Shown one piece after another: positions 27,418 through 35,908 of a DNA stretch of 64,000 bases; the stretch's first letter is position 1, and every line of letters begins with the position of its first letter. Source of the DNA: Lewinella sp. 4G2. GTDB taxonomy: Bacteria; Bacteroidota; Bacteroidia; Chitinophagales; Saprospiraceae. A model generated the notes under the pieces. The model saw nothing but the letters and a program-made list of their open reading frames with translations. It did not search any database and was not told where the DNA came from. The stretch is taken from the NCBI RefSeq assembly GCF_001625015.1, contig NZ_LVWJ02000011.1:64501-128500 (forward strand), read 5' to 3'. A program made the translations under genes and the position numbers.

Positions 27418-28695
27418 TCAAATTCCCAATGCACCGCGGCCGGGAATGGCGCTGCCGTGGGGGTCTTCACCGGGGTAACCCAGTTCCTCGTCTACCCGGT
27501 CGAGCATCTCGTCGGTGAGGAGGTGTTCGAGGCGTTCGGCTTCGTCGTGAATCTGTTCCGGCGTAAGGCCAACTTCCTGATTCAGGTAGGTCTCCCAGAG
27601 GCGGTGGGCGCGTACCATCCGCAATGCCAGGAGTTTGCCGGCGTCGGTCAACACCAATTCTCCTCTGTTAAGCAGGCCTTTGGAGCGAAGGGATTTTAGT
27701 TGTCGCTTCCATCCACCTAAGCCGAGGTCCAGTTGCTCGCGGATCGAAGCGGGGTCTGCCACACCGTGCTTCTGGTTCTGGCGAAAGATGCGTTTCAGGA
27801 TATCCTCACGAATCGTCAATTGACGGCGCTGCCGCCGGTACCAAGCTTGGGATACCAGACCCCGTTTGGGCGCAAAGGTGACGGTGAGTAAGTAGAGTCC
27901 CGTAGCGACGAGGGCCATGGCCGGGCCGGGAGGAAAGTTGAACTTAATGGCCACGACCATCCCTACGATGGCCGAGATCATGCCCAGACCACCAGCGATG
28001 GGGAGCACTTTATTTAAACGTTGAGATAGTAGCAAAGCGGTCGCCGCCGGTGTGATGAGCATCGCCACGACCAGAATCACCCCGACCGTTTGCAGGCTCG
28101 CTACCACCGCAAAACTGAGGAGCAGCATTAAGAAGTAGTGAAGGGTCTTCACCGATATCCCCATCGTCTGCGCTACCACCGACTGGAAGGTCGTCGCAAA
28201 CAAGTAGCGGTAAAAGACGGCAACGGAGATCAGGACGTAGGCCATCACCAATCCCGTCAGCAAAAGGTCGCTATCGCTAACGCCGAGGGCATTGCCGAAG
28301 AGGAAGTCCTTCAAATCCAGGTGCACCCCGTCCCGCCGGCTGATCCGGCTGATGAGAATGACGCCCAGCGAAAACATGGAGGTGAAAACGATACCGACGG
28401 CGGCGTCATTCTTCGTCCGGACGCGCTGCTGAATCCAGGTGATACCAAAAGCCGTTAGCAGACCAGCGCCGACGGCTCCGGTGAAGAAGGCCAGGGTGCT
28501 GTACCCGGCAATCATGTACCCCACCACGACGCCGGGGAGGATGGCGTGGGCCAGGGCATCTCCCACCAGCGACATATTCCGTAGTACGATGAAGCACCCC
28601 AACACGCCGCACATCAGGCCCACCATACTGCTGGCCACGATGGCGCGCACGTTGTAGACTTCGGAGAGCAATTCAAACAGGGAGGCTTCGGTCAT
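27418..28695 (-). CDS. metal ABC permease fused to a DtxR/MntR-like regulator domain
   Basis: 425 residues from MTEASLFELLSEVYNVRAIVASSMVGLMCG; the frame is open 34 codons upstream but that stretch lacks family character. Residues 1 to about 275 are an ABC-3 permease (ZnuB/MntB type) with about eight membrane segments and VLRNMSLVGDALAHAILPGVV, where the conserved GDALAH motif occurs. After a basic linker (YRRQRRQLTIREDILKRI) comes a winged-helix and a metal-binding dimerisation region, LRMVRAHRLWETYLNQEVGLTPEQIHDEAERLEH...DPHGSAIP, as in DtxR/MntR. The cognate ATPase and binding protein are not adjacent. TACCTTGT at 28730-28723 is a possible -7 element. Confidence 0.93.
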   Translation of the reverse strand: MTEASLFELLSEVYNVRAIVASSMVGLMCGVLGCFIVLRNMSLVGDALAHAILPGVVVGYMIAGYSTLAFFTGAVGAGLLTAFGITWIQQRVRTKNDAAVGIVFTSMFSLGVILISRISRRDGVHLDLKDFLFGNALGVSDSDLLLTGLVMAYVLISVAVFYRYLFATTFQSVVAQTMGISVKTLHYFLMLLLSFAVVASLQTVGVILVVAMLITPAATALLLSQRLNKVLPIAGGLGMISAIVGMVVAIKFNFPPGPAMALVATGLYLLTVTFAPKRGLVSQAWYRRQRRQLTIREDILKRIFRQNQKHGVADPASIREQLDLGLGGWKRQLKSLRSKGLLNRGELVLTDAGKLLALRMVRAHRLWETYLNQEVGLTPEQIHDEAERLEHLLTDEMLDRVDEELGYPGEDPHGSAIPGRGALGI

Positions 28696-28954
28696 TGGGG
28701 GCTTACGGCTTGGCGTACCGGCACAAGGTACAGTCCTCATTCTAACAAAATAGCTACTACCAACTAAACGTGAAAAAAGTAATAACAAATGCAACAAACC
28801 TTTATATGCACTCGCTTAGACCTTATCTTCGCGGCCAAATGAGCAAGGCTTAAGTCGTTCGTTACGAGAACGCTAGGGATTTACCCCTGATTTGAGTCCG
28901 CTCACGTAGTTTTTAGTGAATTATCCCCCAGCGAATTACTGAAACACATCTCAA

Positions 28955-29359
28955 ATGAAATCAGATATCCTCGTGCCCACTGTCACTGACGTCATCATCG
29001 CCGTCGTCCCCCGTCCCGAAGCTGCCGCCGAAGAGTTATGGGACGTTTACATCATCAACCAGCGGGGAGAGCCGATGGACAACATCCTCATCACCAGCCA
29101 GGGTTACGGTAGCGTGGACGGGCAGGACATGGCCACCACCACGCTTCGCCATTTCCACCAGAATCTGGCCACGGGAGAGGCCCTGAAGATCGAGCCCATT
29201 CAGACGGCTCTCTTCGGCCTCAACAATGAGTACTGGATCAGTTTCAACAATGGGGAGGTAATGCTCGACAAGAAGTTCATCTTTAAAGCGGGTACCATTT
29301 CCGAAGATCAGTTGGTCGAAGTTCCCGTCATTAAGCAGCGGGGCATTATGGTGCGGTAA
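28955..29359 (+). CDS. conserved-looking small protein of unknown function
   Basis: 134 residues, no signal peptide. Sequence such as WDVYIINQRGEPMDNILITSQGYGSVDGQDMATTTLRHFHQNL and NEYWISFNNGEVMLDKKFIFKAGTI reads like a compact beta-rich cytosolic domain. Codon use matches its neighbours. No domain recognised. It precedes the thioesterase gene by 112 bases on the same strand. Confidence 0.75.
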   Translation: MKSDILVPTVTDVIIAVVPRPEAAAEELWDVYIINQRGEPMDNILITSQGYGSVDGQDMATTTLRHFHQNLATGEALKIEPIQTALFGLNNEYWISFNNGEVMLDKKFIFKAGTISEDQLVEVPVIKQRGIMVR

Positions 29360-29471
29360 GCGCTCAGCTAAGTGCATTGTAACCCGGTTTTCATCCTTCT
29401 CGCTGTTCTTCCCTGTTTCTGGTCTTCGTGACCAGCTCTGGCTTCCTCGCTACCAACCCCGCAATCCATCC

Positions 29472-29999
29472 ATGGCCCAAGACCGCCCCGCCCCCAAGAA
29501 AGTTGAGGAGTCCCGCACAATCATGTCTGAGCTCGTCATGCCCAACGACACGAACCCCCAGAACAACCTGATGGGTGGCAACATGCTGCGGTGGATGGAC
29601 ATCGCCTGCGCCATCTGCGCGGGCAAGCATACCAACCGGCCGGTCGTGACGGCTTCCGTGGATAACGTGGCCTTCGGTTCCCCCATTCGCAACGGGGAAG
29701 TTGTCACTCTCGAAGCCACCGTCACCCGCGCGTTCAATACGAGCCTCGAAGTTTACGTGCAGGCCACCGCCGCCACCATGCAGGGCGGGAATCCACGGCG
29801 GACGCACCACGCTTACTTCACCTTTGTGGCTTTGGACAAGGACAACGGCTCACCGGTTACGATTCCCGAAGTGGTTCCCCTTTCCGAAATTGAGGAACAA
29901 CGCTTCTCGGGTGCGCTCCGCCGCCGAGAACTCCGCCTCGTGATGGCCGGGCGGATGGAGCCTAAGGCGGCGACGAACTTGCGGAAGATCTTTGAGTAA
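29472..29999 (+). CDS. acyl-CoA thioesterase, hotdog fold
   Basis: 175 residues of the YciA/BFIT-type acyl-CoA hydrolase family. MPNDTNPQNNLMGGNMLRWMDIACAICAGKH is the active-site region (Asn/Asp-containing helix), then VVTASVDNVAFGSPIRNGEVVTLEATVTRAFNTSLEVYVQA, the second hotdog strand pattern. Cleaves acyl-CoA to free acid and CoA in the cytosol; chain-length preference is not predictable. ATG 29472 is a good start. Confidence 0.92.
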   Translation: MAQDRPAPKKVEESRTIMSELVMPNDTNPQNNLMGGNMLRWMDIACAICAGKHTNRPVVTASVDNVAFGSPIRNGEVVTLEATVTRAFNTSLEVYVQATAATMQGGNPRRTHHAYFTFVALDKDNGSPVTIPEVVPLSEIEEQRFSGALRRRELRLVMAGRMEPKAATNLRKIFE

Positions 30000-30129
30000 A
30001 GATCAGTTGCGTGCCCCTTGGAGGGTGTCCTTTTGTCGTATCCTTCAGCTTGGTGTCATTCCCCTCCAATATCGGGATGGGCCAACAAGATTTATCCGCC
30101 CCTCACTCGCCCGGCCCCCTACCCCGGTT

Positions 30130-30137
30130 TACCTTTG
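30130..30137 (+). promoter_or_regulatory. -7 element for xth
   Basis: TACCTTTG, exact TAnnTTTG, 43 bases before ATG 30180. It supports that start against upstream in-frame codons. Confidence 0.5.
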
Positions 30138-30179
30138 TGCACCGAAGCCTTTAGGGCAGCACCCACGAAAGTATTCCCC

Positions 30180-30986
30180 ATGAAAATTGTTTCCTACAAC
30201 GTAAATGGTATCCGTGCCGCCCTTCGCAAGGGATTGGCGGAATGGACGGCCGAAGTCGCTCCCGACGTCCTGTGTATTCAGGAAACCAAGGCGCACCCGG
30301 AGCAGGTGGATATGTCCGAATTGGAAGCGCTGGGTTACGTCCACCAGCAGTGGCACAGCGCGACTTCGCGGAAGGGCTACAGTGGCGTCCTCACCCTCAG
30401 TAAAGTGGCACCGGACCACGTTGAACTGGGTATGGGTAACGACAAGTATGACCGGGAAGGCCGCGTCGTCCGTACCGACTTTGGTGACCTGACAATCTTC
30501 AATTGCTATTTCCCCAATGGTGGCCAAGGCGACGAACGGCAGCAATTCAAGTACGAGTTCCTCGACGATTTTTTGGAGTACATTCTGGAGGTGCAAAAGA
30601 GCCGTCCGGGCATCGTCGTTCTCGGCGATTATAACATTGCCCACGAGGAGATCGACCTCCATTCCCCTAAGACCAACCACAAGAATACCGGCTTCCTGCC
30701 CGACGAGCGGAAGTGGATGACCAAGTGGTTTACCCAGACGGGCTTTCTGGATACTTTCCGCCACCTCTACCCCGAACGGGCGGCGTACACCTGGTGGTCC
30801 TACCGTGCCAACGCCCGCAATAATGATAAGGGGTGGCGCATCGATTACCACAGCCTTAGTCCGGGCTACGCCTCCCGGCTCCAGGACGTTGAGCACCTGA
30901 AGGACGCGCTGCATTCCGACCATTGCCCCATCGTGCTTAGCTTAGCCATTGAAATGCCGGAACTAACCTCACCGAGCAGTAATTAG
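30180..30986 (+). CDS. xth: exodeoxyribonuclease III
   Basis: 268 residues. MKIVSYNVNGIRAALRKGLAEW is the family start; LCIQETKAH has the metal-binding Glu, GYSGVLTLSK, VLGDYNIAHEEIDLHSPK has the Asp-x-Asn pair, and LHSDHCPIVL has the catalytic Asp-His. AP endonuclease and 3'-5' exonuclease of base excision repair. The frame extends 54 codons upstream across a -7 element, so the ATG at 30180 is preferred. The cysteine desulfurase gene follows after 38 bases. Confidence 0.95.
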   Translation: MKIVSYNVNGIRAALRKGLAEWTAEVAPDVLCIQETKAHPEQVDMSELEALGYVHQQWHSATSRKGYSGVLTLSKVAPDHVELGMGNDKYDREGRVVRTDFGDLTIFNCYFPNGGQGDERQQFKYEFLDDFLEYILEVQKSRPGIVVLGDYNIAHEEIDLHSPKTNHKNTGFLPDERKWMTKWFTQTGFLDTFRHLYPERAAYTWWSYRANARNNDKGWRIDYHSLSPGYASRLQDVEHLKDALHSDHCPIVLSLAIEMPELTSPSSN

Positions 30987-31024
30987 CCCATCCGACTGAC
31001 CATTGGAACATTAGCCCCACCACC

Positions 31025-32149
31025 ATGCAACGCATCTTTCTCGACAACTCCGCTACCACCGCCCTCGACCCCGACGTCCTCGCGGCGATGACCGACGTGA
31101 TGGCCAACAATTTTGGTAATCCCTCCAGCATCCACGCTGAAGGGCGGAAAGCGAGGTCCTTGATTGAAGCCGCGCGGAAAACCGTCGCCAACACCCTCAA
31201 CTGTAGTATTGGAGAGATCTTCTTTACCTCCGGCGGCACTGAGGCCAATAACATGGCGCTGAAAAATTCGGTCCGCGACCTCGGCGTCACCCGCATCATC
31301 TCTTCTCCCCTGGAGCACCACTGCGTACTGCACAGTTTGGACGCTATCCAAGAATCCGGTAAAGCTACCGTGGAGATGGTCCGCATTGACGAACTAGGTC
31401 ACGTCGACTTACAGGACCTGGAGGCACGCCTGCAGCGGACGGACGAGAAAACCCTCGTCAGCCTCATGCACGCAAATAATGAAATTGGTAATCTACTGCC
31501 GGTCCAGGCCGTGAGTGAACTGTGTCAGGCAAACGGTGCCTTGTTCCACTGCGACACGGTGCAAACGCTGGGTTACTATCCTATCGATCTGGAACAGACC
31601 ACCGTCAACTTCATGAGTGGCTCCGCCCACAAGTTTCACGGGCCGAAGGGGGTTGGCTTCGTTTACATCAATTCCGACAATATTATCAAACCCTACCTCG
31701 ACGGCGGGGCACAGGAACGCAATATGCGCGGTGGTACGGAAAACCTCTACGGCATTGTTGGCCTCGCTACCGCACTTGAGAAGGCGACAGCTACGATGGA
31801 AGAGCGGGCTGCTAAAATTCAAGAATTGCGGGACTACCTCCGTTCGGAGTTACAGCGTAACTACCCTTCCGTCACCTTCAACGGAGATCCGGACCGGGGC
31901 CACTTCAAAGTGCTCAGCGCGAGCTTCCCCCAGAGTGATAAGGGAGATATGCTGCTGATGAACCTGGACATGGCCGGTATTTCCGCCAGCGGAGGTTCCG
32001 CCTGTAGTAGTGGGATTGACGTGGGTAGCCACGTGATCGGTCATCTCCACCCGGATAGCCTGCGCCACACCGTGCGCTTTTCGCTGTGCCATACGAACAC
32101 CAAGGAAGAGATCGATACCGTCGTCGCTAAGCTGGCCGGAATGTTATAG
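31025..32149 (+). CDS. cysteine desulfurase, NifS/IscS type
   Basis: 374 residues. Takes sulfur from cysteine as a persulfide for Fe-S clusters or tRNA thiolation. SGGTEANNMALK and HANNEIGNLLPVQ mark the fold type I PLP site, SGSAHKFHGPKGVGF holds the PLP Lys (about 204), and SASGGSACSSGI holds the active-site Cys loop (about 325). No iscU, iscR or mnmA is next to it, so which pathway it serves is open. Full length. Confidence 0.94.
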   Translation: MQRIFLDNSATTALDPDVLAAMTDVMANNFGNPSSIHAEGRKARSLIEAARKTVANTLNCSIGEIFFTSGGTEANNMALKNSVRDLGVTRIISSPLEHHCVLHSLDAIQESGKATVEMVRIDELGHVDLQDLEARLQRTDEKTLVSLMHANNEIGNLLPVQAVSELCQANGALFHCDTVQTLGYYPIDLEQTTVNFMSGSAHKFHGPKGVGFVYINSDNIIKPYLDGGAQERNMRGGTENLYGIVGLATALEKATATMEERAAKIQELRDYLRSELQRNYPSVTFNGDPDRGHFKVLSASFPQSDKGDMLLMNLDMAGISASGGSACSSGIDVGSHVIGHLHPDSLRHTVRFSLCHTNTKEEIDTVVAKLAGML

Positions 32150-32279
32150 GTCCGCCGGCACTAATGTTGCCGAGGAACCACGTGTCGTGCTTACCTTATG
32201 CCTTTGATTTGAAGTCTCCGTCGCCCCTGGTGGGTGGTCGGGGCAGGATTTTCGCTAAGGTTTAACCGCACTACACTCC

Positions 32280-34052
32280 ATGCAGCTCAACACCCTCGAC
32301 TGGACCATCATCGCCGCATTTTTCGTCGTATCCCTGGGGATTGGCCTCTACGCCAGCCGAACGTCCGGTGACTCCACCAAAGAGTTCTTCCTCAGTGGCC
32401 GCAACATGCCCTGGTGGTTGCTTGGCGTCTCCATGGTGGCGACCACTTTTTCCGCCGATACGCCCAACTTGGTGACGGACATAGTCCGGCAAAACGGGGT
32501 GGCCGGCAACTGGGCCTGGTGGGCCTTTTTACTGACGGGGATGCTGACCGTTTTCGTTTACGCCCGGCTGTGGCGGCGCTCGGGCGTCCTCACCGATTTG
32601 GAGTTTTACGAGCTGCGCTACTCGGGCGCACCGGCCCGCTTCCTCCGGCAGTTTCGCGCCATTTACCTGGGCGTTTTCTTCAACGTGATGATCATGGCAA
32701 CGGTGTGTTTGGCGGGCATCAAGATTGCGGGCGTGCTCCTCGGTTTAGACGCCGTTACCACCGTGCTGATGGTATCCGTAGTGACCGTTGCTTACTCTGC
32801 GCTGGGCGGTTTTAAAGGGGTCGTCATTACCGACTTCGTACAATTCTCCTTCGCCATGATTGGAGCGGTCTGGGCGGCAATCTATCTCGTTGGCCTACCC
32901 GAGATCGGTGGCCTCGACGCCTTGTTTACCCACCCCGTGGTGAGTACGAAATTGGACATCATTCCTTCTTTTGACGACCCGGCAGTGTACGTCCCGCTGC
33001 TCATCGTTCCCCTCGCCGTTCAGTGGTGGAGCGTCTGGTACCCCGGGGCCGAGCCGGGTGGTGGTGGCTACGTTGCCCAACGGATGTTGGCGGCCAAGAA
33101 TGAGCGCCACGCCGTGGGTGCCACTTTGCTGTTCAACGTATTCCACTACGCACTACGGCCCTGGCCGTGGATCCTGATTGCGCTGGGTTCCATTATCATT
33201 TTTCCGGACATCGCCAGCTTGCAATCCGCCTTTCCGGAGATGGACCCAACGAAGGTGAAGGATGATTTGGCATACCCCGCGATGCTCTCGTTTCTCCCGT
33301 CCGGACTGCTCGGTCTGATCATTGCTTCGCTCATTGCGGCGCTCATGTCCACCCTTTCCACGCACCTGAACTGGGGTTCGAGTTACATCGTCAACGACTG
33401 GTACCAGCGATTCATTAAGCCCGAAGCTTCGGAGAAGGAACTGGTGGGGGTAGGTCGTATTTCTACGGTGGTGCTGATGGTGCTGGCGGCTTTCCTCGCG
33501 CTGGCCCTTTCCAACGCTTTACAGGCCTTCAATATCCTGTTGCAGATTGGCGCGGGCACGGGGTTGATCTTCATTCTGCGTTGGTTCTGGTGGCGCATTA
33601 ATGCCTGGACGGAGGTGGCGGGGATGTTCATCTCGTTCGCCGTTGCTCTTATTCTCGAGTTTGGTGGGGAGTCACTTGGCCTGGGCGGCCTCGCCGGCCA
33701 CGAAAAGTTGATTCTTGGCATTGCCATCACTACGGTGGGCTGGCTTGTGGTAACATTCCTAACGAGCCCCACTGACGAGGCGACGCTGGAGAAGTTTTAT
33801 ACGAAGATTCATCCCGGTGGCCCTGGTTGGGCGCCCGTTGAAAAACGCTTACCTGCGGGTGCTGCAGCCAAGCCAGATCAAAACCTCACCCTCCGCATCG
33901 CCGCCGTCTTTATTGGTTCCGTCGCCGTATACTCGGTCCTTTTTGCCACCGGCTTTTACCTTTACGGCAACCTTTCGGCCACTCTCATTTCCAGCCTGGT
34001 AGCGGTAGCTGGTGTCGCCTTCCTCTGGGTCCAACGTAAAGCCCTTATCTAG
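32280..34052 (+). CDS. sodium:solute symporter family transporter
   Basis: 590 residues with about 13-14 membrane segments. Starts MQLNTLDWTIIAAFFVVSLGIGLYASR. Conserved phrases are FFLSGRNMPWWLLGVSMVATTFSADTPNLVTD, YSALGGFKGVVITDFVQF (the G-G-xxGVxxTDxxQ motif of the SSS family) and LIASLIAALMSTLSTHLNWGSSYIVNDWYQ, which contains the sodium-site serines. Secondary transporter driven by Na+; substrates in this family include sugars, amino acids, urea and sialic acid, and none can be picked here. Repeat copy G lies just downstream. Confidence 0.93.
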   Translation: MQLNTLDWTIIAAFFVVSLGIGLYASRTSGDSTKEFFLSGRNMPWWLLGVSMVATTFSADTPNLVTDIVRQNGVAGNWAWWAFLLTGMLTVFVYARLWRRSGVLTDLEFYELRYSGAPARFLRQFRAIYLGVFFNVMIMATVCLAGIKIAGVLLGLDAVTTVLMVSVVTVAYSALGGFKGVVITDFVQFSFAMIGAVWAAIYLVGLPEIGGLDALFTHPVVSTKLDIIPSFDDPAVYVPLLIVPLAVQWWSVWYPGAEPGGGGYVAQRMLAAKNERHAVGATLLFNVFHYALRPWPWILIALGSIIIFPDIASLQSAFPEMDPTKVKDDLAYPAMLSFLPSGLLGLIIASLIAALMSTLSTHLNWGSSYIVNDWYQRFIKPEASEKELVGVGRISTVVLMVLAAFLALALSNALQAFNILLQIGAGTGLIFILRWFWWRINAWTEVAGMFISFAVALILEFGGESLGLGGLAGHEKLILGIAITTVGWLVVTFLTSPTDEATLEKFYTKIHPGGPGWAPVEKRLPAGAAAKPDQNLTLRIAAVFIGSVAVYSVLFATGFYLYGNLSATLISSLVAVAGVAFLWVQRKALI

Positions 34053-34078
34053 TATTCCAGTCCCCAAAGCACCAGAAC

Positions 34079-34096
34079 AGGCGCTGCCGCAGGTGC
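34079..34096 (-). repeat. 18-bp dispersed repeat, copy G
   Basis: AGGCGCTGCCGCAGGTGC, one base off, in the short gap between the symporter and the amidohydrolase. Confidence 0.8.
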
Positions 34097-34161
34097 AATA
34101 AAATTGGGGGTAAAAAGGATCGGGCTTCATCCGAATGACCATTCCCTCAAGCCCCGTTCCC

Positions 34162-34169
34162 TACCTTCG
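34162..34169 (+). promoter_or_regulatory. -7-like element 12 bases before the amidohydrolase start
   Basis: TACCTTCG, then four bases, then ATG 34174. Same geometry as at 14798 and 42632; predicts a leaderless transcript. Confidence 0.4.
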
Positions 34170-34173
34170 CGGG

Positions 34174-35385
34174 ATGATCACTTACCACACCGCCGACTAC
34201 GTTTATCCCATTACCTCTCCTCCAATTAAGAAGGGTATTGTCGGGGTGGATGAGTCCGGAACGATCGTGGAGATCCTCAACCCGGCCAGCCCTACTTACG
34301 CGGCACCCGCGGCAGCGCCGAATTATCACGCGGGCATTTTGATCCCTGGTTTCATCAACACCCACTGCCACCTGGAGCTGAGCCATTTGGCGGGGAAGAG
34401 CGCGACGGGGAAGACCTTGCTCCCCTTCCTGGTGGACGTAGTCACGATGCGCGCCAGTGAGCAGGAAGTGATTGACGCCGCAATCGCCGAGCAGGACAAA
34501 TTGATGTGGGAAGCCGGCATCCAGGCCGTCGGGGATATTTGCAATAAGGCCGATACCGCTGCCACGAAAAGAGCAAGTCCGATCCGCTACTACAGCTTCG
34601 TGGAGATGTTTGACTTCTTGCAACCGGCAACCGCGGAAAGCAATTTCGCGACCTACAAAGTAGCCTACGAAGAGCAGGCCGGTGTGGCGAGTGGCAACGC
34701 GAAAAGTGCCGTGCCCCACGCCCCCTACACGGTGAGTGACCCGCTGTACGACCTGATCAATTCCGTAAATACCGGCTCCGAAACCGTGAGTATCCACAAC
34801 CAGGAAACACCGGCGGAGGACGAACTATTCCTGACCGGCGGCGGTGGCTTCGTCGACTTCTTCAAAGGATTCGGGGCAAGCCTGGACCACTTCACCGCTC
34901 CAAAAACGACTTCCCTCCGCCACGCCATCCAGCGGATGGACCCGAGCAAACGGACCATCTTCGTGCACAACACCCTGACGCAGGAAGAGGACATCGCCGC
35001 CGCTGAAGCTTGGGGACAAAACGGCGTATTCTGGGCAACCTGCCCCAACGCTAATCTCTACATCGAGAACCGGCTGCCCCGCTACGAGCGCTTCCTCAAC
35101 GCTGGCGTCAAGGTGACGGTCGGCACGGATAGCCTGACTTCCAACTGGCAACTTTCGGTGCTGGAGGAACTGAAGACGATCAGTAAATACCAGAGCTTTA
35201 TTGGGTTGGAGACGCTGCTACAGTGGGCGACGATCAATGGTGCTGAGGCGCTGCAGTTTGACGAGGAGCTTGGCAGCCTTGAGGTGGGTAAAATGCCAGG
35301 CTTGGTGTGTCTCGGGGGGCTTGAGGGAGATGGGCCAGCGAGTTATCGTATTGGGCCAGCTACTGAAGTGACGCGGGTGGTTTAA
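34174..35385 (+). CDS. amidohydrolase-family deaminase/chlorohydrolase
   Basis: 403 residues from [18 protein letters not shown]; an upstream ATG at 34135 would lie before the -7-like element. Metal ligands: HxH in [12 protein letters not shown], His in [12 protein letters not shown] and [23 protein letters not shown], and the Asp in [13 protein letters not shown]. This is the SsnA/MtaD-type group that deaminates purine or pyrimidine-like rings (for example adenosylhomocysteine or aminodeoxyfutalosine); which one is undecided. Contains repeat copy H near the N-terminus (AAPAAAPN). A tandem repeat begins 16 bases after its stop. Confidence 0.88.
   Translation: MITYHTADYVYPITSPPIKKGIVGVDESGTIVEILNPASPTYAAPAAAPNYHAGILIPGFINTHCHLELSHLAGKSATGKTLLPFLVDVVTMRASEQEVIDAAIAEQDKLMWEAGIQAVGDICNKADTAATKRASPIRYYSFVEMFDFLQPATAESNFATYKVAYEEQAGVASGNAKSAVPHAPYTVSDPLYDLINSVNTGSETVSIHNQETPAEDELFLTGGGGFVDFFKGFGASLDHFTAPKTTSLRHAIQRMDPSKRTIFVHNTLTQEEDIAAAEAWGQNGVFWATCPNANLYIENRLPRYERFLNAGVKVTVGTDSLTSNWQLSVLEELKTISKYQSFIGLETLLQWATINGAEALQFDEELGSLEVGKMPGLVCLGGLEGDGPASYRIGPATEVTRVV
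34303..34320 (+). repeat. 18-bp dispersed repeat, copy H
   Basis: GCACCCGCGGCAGCGCCG, one base off, in the amidohydrolase gene, read Ala-Pro-Ala-Ala-Ala-Pro. It lies 224 bases from copy G in opposite orientation. Confidence 0.8.
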
Positions 35386-35400
35386 TGGCGAGTGTAAACC

Positions 35401-35818
35401 GTTTTCGACAAGAAGGAAAAGAGGGAAAGGGAGCTAAGGAGGGAGAGACCGCTGCGCGATTTTATTGTTGCGCAAAGGAGATTAGGGCGAGAGAGACGGA
35501 AGAGAGGTGCCTCTTCGTTTCTCAGCTACGTAGCTTGTGTGGTGTGTTTTCGACAAGAAGGAAAAGAGGGAAAGGGAGCTAAGGAGGGAGAGACCGCTGC
35601 GCGATCTTTTTTGGTCCGCAAAGGAGATTAAGGCGAGAGAGACGTTAGAGAGGTGCCTCTTCGTTTCTCAGCTACCTAGCTGGTGTGGTGTGTTTTCGAC
35701 AAGAAGGAAAAGAGGGAAAGGGAGCTGAGGAGGGAGAGACCGCTGCGCGATCTTTTTTGGTTCGCAAAGGAGATTAAGGCGAGAGAGACGTTAGAGAGGT
35801 TTCTTTTTGATACTCAGC
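35401..35818. repeat. 146-bp tandem repeat, about 2.9 copies
   Basis: Units start at 35401, 35546 and 35692 (periods 145 and 146), each beginning GTTTTCGACAAGAAGG. The first 60 bases of the three units are nearly identical and purine-rich; the third unit decays after the GTTAGAGAGG stretch. Inside each unit AGAGGTGCCTCT forms a small palindrome in the first two copies. No transposase or attachment site is seen. Confidence 0.9.
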
Positions 35819-35847
35819 CAATCTGAATCGTCCTTAGCAAAGAGAGC

Positions 35848-35884
35848 AAAAAAAGACCCGTCCCCCTAAGAGAGGAACGGGCCG
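35848..35884 (-). terminator. terminator of the flotillin operon
   Basis: Read on the minus strand, a GGCCCGTTCC...GGACGGGTC-type stem is followed by a run of seven T, 25 bases after the flotillin stop. Confidence 0.75.
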
Positions 35885-35908
35885 GTACACCTTTAAAGCT
35901 AATAATAC

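Larger units (their letters stand above)
35386..35908. other. 523-bp non-coding region with tandem repeat and terminator
   Basis: Contains the 146-bp tandem array (35401-35818) and the flotillin terminator (35848-35884). Frames that stay open across the array are products of the repeat and are not called as genes. Confidence 0.7.

Noticed and set aside
27824..27841. Possible further copy of the 18-bp repeat in the metal permease gene
   Set aside because: Three mismatches, so not distinguishable from chance in GC-rich coding DNA.
35385..35728. Two overlapping open frames of 62-65 codons with similar products
   Set aside because: They arise from the 146-bp tandem repeat; no start signal or homology-like features.
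35401..35818. CRISPR array considered for the tandem repeat
   Set aside because: Unit length of 146 bp with contiguous copies and no short repeat-spacer pattern; no cas genes.
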